This document shows positions 24,328 to 34,900 of a stretch of DNA of 64,000 bases, piece by piece. Under the pieces are notes generated by a model. The model saw nothing but the letters and a program-made list of their open reading frames with translations. It had not been told where the DNA came from and searched no databases. The position numbers were made by a program, and so were the translations under genes. The stretch is from positions 9,298,001-9,362,000 of the forward strand of contig CM060731.1 of the NCBI GenBank assembly GCA_030704615.1, read 5' to 3'. Numbering within the stretch: position 1 is the first letter of the stretch; each line of letters begins with the position of its first letter. The DNA comes from Takakia lepidozioides. Lineage: Eukaryota; Streptophyta; Takakiopsida; Takakiales; Takakiaceae.

Positions 24328-24530
24328 TTATAATAAATGTATCAATTTTGATCATTACATTTAAGAATCACATGTACTATTTATTGGTATATACCGACAA
24401 AATTTGTAGGTGACACCATTTATTACAATTAAAACAAGATTTTGTCCTCGATAGACGTTCATACAGCTATTTGTAGTGCACCGACATTTATTTTTAAATA
24501 AACCTTCATGAGTTAGTACATATTCAAAAA
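24328..24530 (+). repeat. 200 bp direct repeat, right copy, flanking the satellite array
   Basis: This is the second copy of 22556-22755 in the same orientation. The key phrases actatttattggtatatacc and gtagtgcaccgacatttatt are recognisable. Together with the left copy it could be the terminal repeat of an older insertion or a product of unequal exchange. Confidence 0.8.
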
Positions 24531-24649
24531 GTGTGTGGGATAATAGCAACTTTTCATTCTGTTTTCATCCAAATTATTTTATTTTTCATTCATTCTTTTT
24601 AGACTGCACCTCATTTTTTTCCCTATAAATATAGAAAACGAGGATCATT

Positions 24650-25600
24650 TTCTTTTCTTTCTGCCACAAGTTGTTTGCAGACAATAGAAGTGTCTCTTAG
24701 TTTTGCTCTTTTACCTTTGTTTCTCTGTTCTTTCGGTTATTTGGCAACTTTCTTTAGCTCTTCTCAGTAGTTTAATTTGTTTTGTTCTTCAGTTTTGGTT
24801 CTCTATTTATGTTTCTTTGAAACCTCTATAAATATGCAGAACGATGATCATTTCCTTCACTTTCTTCTACAAGCGAGCTTTTTGTATAGAATAGAACTGT
24901 TCTGCTCTTTTGCCTTCATTTGTGTTTCTTCTTTGCTTCTGTTGTCTATTTATGTTTCTTTGTTCTTTAGAACTGTCTCTTAGTTCTTCTTAGTAGCCTT
25001 CATTTGTTTTTTCTTTTCATTTTCTGTTCTTTGTTTATGTTTCTTTCTGATCTCTGTTATTTGTATTTCTGTGTGAGTTGTTCAGCGGAATAAAACTTTA
25101 TATTTGTTTCTTCTTTGTTTTTGTTGTTTGTTTTTGTTGCTTTGTTCTTTTGGTTCTATGGCAAAATAAACTGTCTCCTAATTCTAATTCTGAGTAGCCT
25201 TCATTTGTTTTTTTCCTTCGCTTTTTGTTCTTTGTTTATGTTTCTTTCCAATCTCTATTCTTTGTATTTCTGTGTGAGTTGTACAGCAAAATAGAACTTT
25301 CTATTCTTTCTTTCTCTTTGTTCTTTCTTTCGTTTTGTTTTTTTCCTCTTCGTTTGTCCTTCTTTTTTTGCTTCTGTTATTTGTTTATGTTGCTTTGTTT
25401 TATCGGTTCTGTGGCAAAATAGAACTCTCTCCTAATTCTTCTGAATAGCCTTCATTTTTTTTTTTCTTTCACTTTCTGTCTTTGTTTATATTTCTTTCTT
25501 ATCTCTGTTATTTGTATTTCAGTATGAGTTGCTCAGCGGAATAGAATTTTCCCTTCTTTCTTTCTCTTCATTTTTTCTCTTCATTATTTCTCTTTCGTTT
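24650..25600 (+). repeat. T-rich degenerate tandem repeat, period about 200-250 bp
   Basis: A phrase running agccttcatttgtttt, tttgtttatgtttctttc, atctctgttatttgtatttc, gtgagttgt, cagcggaatagaact recurs from about 24996, 25197 and 25447, with weaker copies earlier. The plus-strand reading frames over it (Phe/Ser/Leu-rich) are composition artefacts. Confidence 0.7.
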
Positions 25601-26170
25601 TGTTTTGTTTTCACTTCTTCTAATATATCAGAGACACTATCAGATAACTACCAAAAACATTATCTTATATTTCCAAGAAATCATCAAAATTCATTACACT
25701 GTGATTATGCCACTTGAATGTTACATCATAATCTATAGTATATATGATATTCAATATCAATATAGTATATACAACTTAGAGATTATAAATATTTAACTAT
25801 AATCATATATATATTATAAAATATATATATTTATATTACATTAAGTAAATAAATTTAATAATAAATAGATGTATTTTAAAATCTAGCTATAACCTAACGA
25901 TTGCACTACATAAATCAACTATCTTTTTATCCATCAACCAGTCAATTATCATTCCATCCATTATCATAAATCAATCATTATCAGTTACAATCATGCGTTA
26001 TTTTTACTTACTACATAATTATTTATTCATATACTTTATATCTTTTCATTATATTTTCATATTTCAAATTTGAAATCTTAAACATTTATATTATCTCTAT
26101 AAATGAACATACTAAAATATTTATTTAAGAGAATTAATATAATATATTTATTTATTTAAACATAATGATG
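25601..26170. other. very AT-rich spacer inside the palindromic element
   Basis: It contains short AT/TATA runs and no coding sequence. It shows nothing beyond low complexity. Confidence 0.5.
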
Positions 26171-26573
26171 TATATTATATATTATCAATTTATATCATGC
26201 TTTCAATGTCTTCATAGAGAGTTCTGCAATAGTGAGCGAAGAGAACATTTTTTTCTTGGGGCATTTTTGATTGGTCCAAATTTTGGCGGGGGAGTAGCCG
26301 TGGGATGCTGGAAGCCGCAGAACAAAATTGAGCAAAAAACAAAATCGATACGTGCCAGAAACCCCCACTGAAAAGCAGTGCAAACCTATATATTGGCTTA
26401 AAATAAATTTAAATTCAATTAAATTGTGGAATGGCTTGAGGGAGCGTGTCGATTGGGAGGCAAATGATTTATTCGTCTGTTGTGTCTCCGCACATGTGTC
26501 GCACACATGTTAAGCACATGCGAGCAAAAGAGAGGCTTCAACCACATCCGTTCAATGGGTGCAATAGCCGTGC

Positions 26574-26914
26574 TATATATATATATATATATATATATAT
26601 AACATATTTGCATGGTGTAGTTATAAGTGACTGGTTGTATAAAAGTTAAATTTTGAATAATGTTTTATTATTTTTAATTGTAAATAAATGTTGATTTAGT
26701 TCGGACAGTAATATAACTTTTAATGATTTTAATAAGTTTAGGTTATGATTAAAAAAATGAATACTAAAAATAACTAAACAAATTATTAAAATATGAAGAT
26801 AAACTATTAAATCTTTTATTGCTATGTGCAACTCGTTCTTGCACTTGAGTCTAGAAGTGGTCTTAATTTTTTTTTTAAAAAAAAAAATGGTGGTCTGGCA
26901 TCCTTCTATCTTTC
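26574..26914 (-). repeat. right inverted arm of the palindromic element
   Basis: This is the inverted counterpart of 21226-21284 plus 22037-22297. It lacks the 750 bp nested element, so it preserves the uninterrupted sequence. It carries a private insert (a T run followed by an A run at about 26866-26887) that would itself form a hairpin. Confidence 0.78.
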
Positions 26915-27444
26915 CATTATTCTCTTATGTAATTGGCCGCTGCTGAATATTCCCTGGCTCGTAAGATCTGAACCATTGGATGTTTGACAAATTATTTTGT
27001 GGAATTTTGGGCTGCTTATTGCTAAATTTTTTGAACTCGCTGCTCCACTACTTGGCTATTTCTCCAATGTTGACATGTGTTAGTCTTGCACTGGCCAATT
27101 ACATTGGGTAATGGCAAATGGTTGGGCAATAGAGACAAGCTTTCTCGGATTGCTCTCCTAACTTAAGGCATTGCAGCTTCGTCTTTTTGACGGACCTGGC
27201 CACTTGGGACCTGACTCCACCGATCGCACTGCTTATGTGTTATTTTGCCTCATTGTTCCGAGGGTTTAAATTTTTTTTCCCTATCCTCATTATAAGAGAA
27301 AATAAAAAGAAGCTAAACTCGGAACTGGCTATTGTCCATGCGTTGATACGTTAATCTACCATTGATGTAAATAGAATCTTACAATGCAACAATTGTACAA
27401 ATTTTCCACTGAGAACTATGTTTAGACATTGTGATTTTTGACTC

Positions 27445-30173
27445 CTACGGTCCCTTGGTAGGATCCCATGAACCTAATGGCGGTGTGCTAGAGTTCCATG
27501 CAGATACCCAACCCTCATCTAAACTATCCAGGATGGACATGTGCTCGGGCGATATATTGAAGTCAAACACCTGCCATGAACATGTGCATTAAAGTCATAA
27601 ATCAGAGTGAAGTATTGCCTAGTAATAAAGTATAAAGAACATAATCAGCAGGTCCATTTACATAATCTGTAACAGGCTACCAACAACATATATACAGTAG
27701 GTGTTTCAAAAGTTAAGGAACCACGTGAAGAAAACAACTGCACAGCACAACAAAAACTTTGCTGTATGAACAAAGATACTATGCTAGTGTTCAAGGCACT
27801 CCTGAGTTTTGCATGTACATGCAGGTAATGAGTAATGACTACGCAAACCCAATCCTTATCCACTCCTCACCCACCCACTCATCACCAAAATTGCTTCCCT
27901 GGTAGTAGATTCTCTCGACTATAACCTCTAAACTGCACATGAATGATGACAGCAAACAATTTCAGAGCTGAAGTACAGTCAGTACTGAAGCCATGGAATC
28001 AAACATGTACCTGAGCATTTTCAAGGATGCGGTGAGAGGTGACGGACTTGGGTAGCACCACAAATTTCTTCTCAATGCACCATCGAATGAGCAGTTGAGC
28101 GACTGTCTTTTTGTATTGTGCTGCTACCTGCACCATGGTGCAAAGACACACACTGTGTTATAGATTGCTAGTGGCACATACTGCTAGTAGTATATAGATC
28201 CTCTTCTGCATTTTGACAAATATGCTTTCTACTCACTGAAGAGGAGAGGGCAGATTCTCAAAATTTCATGTGGTTCTAAACCCTAGGTAGCATGCTAGAC
28301 AGTCCTCTCCTTGCTCACACCTCAGAACTCAAATAAATTACTCAGCAACATGATGATTAGATGTCTTTGAGGTAATGGGACCTTCTCTAAATAAACTGAA
28401 TCAATATGCTCACAGGAAAAATGCTATGTTTTCAGGACTTTGACAGGAGTTGGACTCTTCTAATAAAATGGTAGCTTCAGTTTGGTGCAATTTCAGACGG
28501 TAAATACTACACTGCATACGAGAGAAATCTCTCAAATGGCTGCCAGAGGACAGTACCTGCTGAAGGGTTACATCATTCAAGCGTAGACCCCGGGTCAGAG
28601 GACAGTAGGCCTCCAATACAATATTCTCTGATTCACAGAACTTTACTAACTCTGGCTTCGTGTTAAAAGGGTGAAGCTCCACCTGCCCAATCATTCAACA
28701 CCGCTCAGTACATTCATGGTTCACTTTCCTCCAGTGACTTCATGATGGATCTAAGGCTCATCTCTTGGACGTGTTTTAACGCTTTCCATCCAGCCGACTA
28801 ACATCTGCAAGTTGGTAGTGCACCTCTGGTCCGTTTCAGAAACGGTATACCCTTCAGTCACACAAGACATGGTCTACCTTGTTGTTTTCAGTGGATCACT
28901 AGCCAAAGGCCTTCCAAAGCAGTACGGTTGTACCTGATTTACTGAGGGGCGTATTTCACAGTGGTTGAAAATCTCATTTAAATGCTGGACACCGTAATTG
29001 CTGACACCAATTGATTTAGCTTTCCCACTCTTCAGAATCTTTTCCATTGCCTTCCATGTATCCAGCCGCTTGTCAACGGGCATAGGTGTATGCACCAAAT
29101 AGAGGTCCACTGCGTATAACTCCCAAGATCTATGAGTACCAGAATTCATGACTTCAAATCAAGTCACAACTTCTGAAGTGCTATAGAAGCTGGCTATGAA
29201 AAACGAAAAGAAAAAAGGAGCGAGGAGTGCTGGACAACAAAAGACCACCTCATTGCAATCCGGAAAGACTGAAGCTAGTTTCTCCTGAGAGCATTCAAAA
29301 CTCATTCACTAAGCCAGTCCAAAAACAGGGATGGTCAAGCACGCTTTCTAACCAAAACAGCACTACATTCAATTTCTCCAATCACCACAGAAAAGAATAC
29401 CGTAATCGAGTCCAAGCTCCTTCAGGCTGCGAGCAAAAGCATTAAGAGTATTTTCATAGCCCTGATCCGAGTTCCACACTTTGGTGGTCACAAACACCTC
29501 CTCTCTTGGAACACCACTATCCCTCACTGCTTTCCCTGCAAGATGACCATCATTCAACATTTAAGCACCTGCCGACGTTCCATCTGTTTGCTATACTCAT
29601 CCTACAAGCCTACTGTTTTCCGAACAAAGAAACAGGGAAACCATGTCGCAAGACAAGCACAGGCAACAATTCTTTCCCCAGCAGTATCGTAAGAGGGAGG
29701 GAGAGGGAAGCTAAGAAAATGGATCTAAGAAAGGCATTTCCACAAAGCACAGACATTTTCATGAAAGTACTTCAAAGTGGCGGAGAATAAGATCATCGCG
29801 CTTGCACCAGACAACCGGATATTAGCATCACATGCACCTACGCCGCTGCAAACATCGAAGAGAGATACCGACCGACAGCTTGTTCGTTTCGGTAAATTTG
29901 AGCAGTGTCAATGTGCCGATATCCATTCTGCAAGGCCAGCGTGATGGCCTGTACTGCGTCGTGAGGCGGTGCCTGATACACTCCCAATCCCAGCAAAGGA
30001 ATTCTCACAGCTGCCCCTTCATAACCCGCATTCTTCAGTTCCACCGTCTCGCCTATAGAGCTCATTGTCGCTACAGCCTGCCGTCCTTGTCCCCGATATG
30101 CAGATTTCTGTCCTTGTCTCGGATATGGAAAATGTTTGCGACAACTGCGAGCTATAATCTGTAGCAACACCAT
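27445..30173 (-). CDS. aldo-keto reductase, copy 2 (six exons, C-terminal insertion)
   Basis: Exons in transcription order: first exon to 29873 (start at 30173, or the internal ATG at 30065), 29535-29401, 29109-28934, 28682-28557, 28127-28011, 27570-27445. From 30173 it gives 326 residues; from 30065 it gives 290. The tetrad is intact: [34 protein letters not shown]. Exons 1-5 have the same lengths as copy 1 and intron 1 is still closely similar, so the tandem duplication is recent. Differences are a ten-residue insertion before the last WDPTKG ([10 protein letters not shown] region) and a weaker intron 1 donor (gtcggt instead of gtatgt). The upstream ATG gives a basic, Ser/Arg-rich leader ([15 protein letters not shown]) that could be a mitochondrial or plastid targeting peptide; this is inference. 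Confidence 0.91.
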
Positions 30174-30360
30174 CCAAGATTGTCACTTTGAAAAACGCGC
30201 TTGAGGAAGAGAGTGAGAGTCAGAGTGCAGGTGGGGGGTGAACCTTCGCCATGTCACACGTGTGCAGCTCGTAGCAGCGACAAGTGTCGATGAAGATCCG
30301 ATTGCAGTGCGAGGACCATTCATCCACGTAGGCTCCCTGTCTCAGCATTCTTCACGCTGC

Positions 30361-30535
30361 TAAAAGAGAGAAAGAAAGAGAGAGAAATGAAATGAAATGG
30401 TGCTTTATAACGTCTGCGGAAAGCTCATGGGACAAAGTGGAAGAAAACATGAGAGAGGAAACAAAATCAGAGCCAGAAATGAAACTATATAGTATAGTCT
30501 CTCTATCTAAGAGAGAGAGAGAGAGAGAGAGATGA
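30361..30535 (+). repeat. dispersed GA-headed repeat, copy 1
   Basis: A GA-rich head is followed by aatgaaatggtgctttataa cgtctgcggaaagctcat, then gggacaaa, tggaag and aacatgagaga. The same order occurs at 42152-42290 and, shortened, at 40859-40935. A second (GA)n run closes this copy at about 30508-30531. The family looks like a short interspersed element, but I found no pol III boxes or target duplication. Confidence 0.65.
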
Positions 30536-31966
30536 CTGCAGGTCCTTCCCTTTTGTTGGCGCTGAGAGGTTGCACTGCGAAGAGAGAGACTATGTTCTAG
30601 CCATGGTGGTTTGTAACATTGAGAAGGTGCCTGTTCGTGTCCAGCAACCAGTTTACAGTATCCTGCAGGCAAGGCTGCAACAACATCTCAAGTTAAGTGT
30701 CATTGTTGGCCGGGGTGTTGGGGATGGGCAAAGTACAGGTACAAAACCTTGAAATGCTCCTGTGGAGCAAAGCTTGGTTGCTGGGGGATGATGAGACACA
30801 TACTGATACTGATACTACATACTGCAGGTTGTAGTTTTTCAAGCTCCACATGACAATTTCCTGGGAAACTAGTGCGCATATGAACAAGAATGATTGTGAA
30901 GGGTCATTTCCTCACACAGAAGGAAAACCAGTCAAGTGGGCCAGACCAACCCCCTCTCACCTCACAAAATTGCCAGCTAAATTCAGCTTCCCATATGTAT
31001 TATTGAGACTTGATTAGAACCTTTCCACTGCTAGGCAGAAGAATTTTCAATCCCTGATGCTATTCTGCCACCTACTGCAAACAAATAATGGGTACCACTA
31101 ATGAGGCCTAATGAGAAGGAAAAGTTGGTGCCAGCAAGCTCCTTGAGCTTCAGCTTCAGGAAATGAGTCTTCTTCCCTGTCTGTTTGGGCTAGAGAGGGT
31201 TTGTAAACCCAGGTTTTAAACCACACTGTTAGTTTGCACCTAGGTTGACCATTGCCTATTGATGGTATTCGTCAACAAAAGTATGTTTACACTACTTTCA
31301 CTAACCTGAGGTAATCACTCTTTGCAATTTTATTTTACACCATGTGTACCAAATGCCAAAAACTTTCTTGATGACAATTGGCGTACAAATACGGGGTAGT
31401 CTTTATCCCCGTAAGGATCAGGATCATGAACAAGACTGAAGCAGAGTCACCACCCCTACTAAAAATAATCCTTAACAAGTGACTTGGGCCAATGAGGTCT
31501 ACCCACTTCGCTCCAATACCCAACTGTGGTTGCAATATGACAATTGAAACATAAAATGCAGCCAAAGGCAATGTCACATGGGCCTCATTGACATCCAGTA
31601 GGTTGTCCAATGTCTCTGTCAGATAGATAGTGCAAAAAGACCAGCATCAGAGGTGACTGTATTTTGCTCCACTTTCTCCGCGAGTCCTAGGAATTCCAAA
31701 TCTGCATATGCCATATGACCCATGTTCAAGAAAGGGGAGTTGTGTAGGTCTGAACATGCCCTCAATAAACCACATCCACCTCGGCCATCCACTATTCAAA
31801 GACCAGGCATGGTAATCTGCTTCACTAATTTTCTACTTACTCACATGACCCCAGAAAGCGAGTAGCATAGGAAGCGCTGCTCAAGTTCAAAGCCACATTT
31901 TGCACTCGTAACTGTAATAATCAATGTCAAATAATCACGAGATTGTAACCAGTGATGGGGCAGGCA
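30536..31966. other. intergenic stretch between AKR2 and the AMBRA1-type gene
   Basis: I see no gene, tRNA or clear repeat here. It probably includes the 3' UTR of the AMBRA1-type gene. Confidence 0.45.
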
Positions 31967-34900
31967 CTATACCTCAAGAAAATCATCCTCAATGCCTTGG
32001 TGGGAGGTCGGATGTCGAGGGGTCCGATCGTGCCTCAACATTCTCAGCTTCCCTTCCTACATCCCCAATCCCCATTCCCATTCCAACAGTCAAAACATGC
32101 ACCAAACAGTTGGCCTAAAAAGGCAAAGAGGTTGAGGTGTTACCATGGGTCTGGGCCATGCCAATATGCTTCTAAAAATTAAGGTCTATTGTGGATAGAG
32201 TAAATACCTCATTCAGAAGTTATTTCATCCAAGTATCCTCACTAGCGGGGAAGTGAAAGGTCTTTTAGTGGGGCGCGCTGCCTTGTTAAGACCAGTGACA
32301 TACCCAACAAACCCCCTGGTAAAAGCTGTGCTAGAAGACAGGTAACAACCAATGACCTTACATGGTAATAACTAACAATATTCTCGTCCCTTGTCTATTA
32401 GTCATCAAGGATGGTTCGTTCCAACCGCTTGACTCTCCAAGGCGTATGGATGTTGGACATACTGCACATGCAACAAACACGGGAAAACACATTTTCCTCT
32501 AGGGCATTTACCTTGGTGCCATACACCAGGCCACCCCCAACACATGGATGAAAGCAGGCCACGTTGACCTCATCTTCAGCACTAGGCAGAACTCGAACCA
32601 ACTCCATATCTGAAACTCTGTAAACCTGCATCCCCAGAGCATGCACATGCTCAAGATTTGTAAAATACAAATCCTGCTGTGGCCACATAAATTGATCTAA
32701 GTTTAGCAAATCAGCCAAACCAGAACAGTATGGCAAAGTGCAAGAGTAATGTTGACAATTTCTCTAAGGGAAGTGGAGACCTCAAGAATGGTATAGATGG
32801 GGGTGGTGGTTGTGCCGTCGACAATCAGGCTTCTTAACAAAGAGTTATGTCGTCGTCCATACGCTAGCAGTAAGTGGCCAGATGTGGGTGAAAACTGTTG
32901 ACCAAAAACACGTCAGCACACAAAATCTCACTCACTCTGTCTGGTTCCATTGACTGGCATGGTAACCACAGCCACATCTGTCACAGCTAGAGGACTAAAG
33001 CAGCGGTACAGTTTCAATCTCATGCCTTCTAATCTGATATTGATGCCAGCACATACATGAACACTAAATTCCCTATCATCAGATTGTTGTCATTGGTGCC
33101 CAAGTGCTATGGCAATGTCCAGCTGGGTTCCCCTGGTGAGTAGAAACGCCATATTTCAGACTTGATATCCAATGGTGACTATGGCCTCAAGGGTGATTCA
33201 CAGCCAGAGTTCAAGGAGTCACTAGAGTACTTTTCTCACATACAACGAAGTGGGTAGATTTCAAAGCAGGCCCTCTTTGGCCTCCAGACAAAGAGGGTGC
33301 GACTGTGGCCACAGTGTTTACAGCTGATAATATTATGGAAGTACATGCACTCACACTTGTATGTCTGCTAATCTTTACAGAATGACATGTCTTGTCATAA
33401 GGAGACATGCTTCACTTCACAGACATACACACCTCTCACTCCTTCTCTACTAACTTGCACTTTGACCCATGGATAGATAGAGGTTATTGCATAGTACACA
33501 CAGACCTGTATAGAAGTAAGGCAGTGTGCGGCCCGCATGACTCTCGAAGCAAGAACCTGCCCAAATCTGAAAAATTCAAGAGACAAAAATCTAGCATTAC
33601 ACTTAACTTTCAGGATTAAGTCAGGACTAAGATAATCCAAAGTCATCCCTAATATGGAGAGAGTACTTGTAAGTTGCTCTACTCAACATTAGTTCTTGAA
33701 AGTTTTCCACTTATCGTATCATTTAAAGGGATTATTGGGTGATTCTGTCAGATATTCCCACCACGTTACCAAGTTATCACCCTGAGCTTCAAAGTAAAAC
33801 AACCAGAGCAAACGCCCCTGGATTGAACGATGCAAAATCCATGAACTGAGATGAAATTACACTTCATGAGAGAAAGAAACAGTAATGTTGGCTAGATTTG
33901 CAACCCCAGAATACTATGGGGGATAAGTTTCTTACGTAGCCTCTTCCAGAGAGTAGACACGAAGCTCATAGATAACTCGTTGAGAAGACATAGGATGTTG
34001 GGTGGGGGATTGAACTAATGACCCAGCATTTGGTGACCCATTTACACTGGCACCCAGTGCATGTCCTGAGGCCTCTGAGTCGAGAGGTGGAAAGATACAG
34101 GCCACACATGCAGCCAGGAAACGCCCGCATGGTGAAAAATGAGCACCCATCTCGCTGTCCCAAATCCATCCAAGAACAAATCTTTATCAGCAAAATGAAA
34201 TAGTGCATGAGGGAACTCACATGCTATCTTACGCTATCAAGTCATCTCAGACTGAAAACCCACATGGGCCTCCCTGGTGCTTACCTGCACAAGACTGCAT
34301 GGGGAATAGTGAAGCGACATGTCTTGGAGGCAAGCGAGGCAACGGGATGCTTGATGTCATAAGGCCATATCCTCAGCTTCACTGTACATGGAAGCACTGC
34401 TGTTGCAGTAGCAGCTGCCATAGCTGCCTGTGCAGCAGCTTCTCCTGCACCTACATTTGCGGCTGCAACTCCCCCCCTTCCTGGAATGGGCATGCCTTGG
34501 TTTGCAGTCAGTCGAATCCCTGCTCCGTGCAACGAGCAAAAACTCATTCTGCAAGAATCTTTTCATCTTTCAAACAGGTTTCTCTGTCTGTGTGTCTATC
34601 AACACGCTGTTAAGAGCATAAAAACCCAGAAAAGATCGATCTTCTGAAGTCCAATGAGAAAGAAGTGAATTGACATCATAAAAGGTATAGCTGCCACCAG
34701 CAAACCTACAAACAGAAGAAAGGATCTTAATTAACAAAGTGCTGGGATGTTTTCCTATTCTAGTACGACTCGGATAGAGCCATTGCACATTCTGTTGGAG
34801 AAAGTTCCAAAGAACTGCTAAACAACAGCACTTGATCCCACTGGTTACAAGCACCTGGGCTATACCAGGTCAAGGCAGTTAAAGATGGGCACATGCAGCA

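Larger units (their letters stand above)
21226..26914. mobile_element. 5.7 kb palindromic (foldback/long-TIR) element between the two AKR genes
   Basis: The left arm is 21226-21284 plus 22037-22297; the right arm is 26574-26914. These are imperfect inverted copies of each other. The outer left phrase gaaagatagaaggatgcc and agaacaagttgcata match the right arm reverse-complemented, as does tagcaataaaagatttaatag at the inner step. Both arms end at a (TA)n tract. The right arm has an extra ~31 bp T/A-rich hairpin insert. Long AT-rich terminal inverted repeats with unrelated interior suggest a non-autonomous DNA transposon (Mutator-like or foldback type). I found no transposase and could not define an outer target-site duplication. 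Confidence 0.7.

Noticed and set aside
24777-25717. Phe/Leu-rich membrane-like small proteins
   Set aside because: They arise from T-rich repeat composition; they have no splice context and no conservation between repeat units.
34600-34720. Extra AMBRA1-type exon (frame containing FAGGSYTFYDVNSLL)
   Set aside because: The exons at 35172 and 34519 already join in phase, and I know no matching segment in the family.
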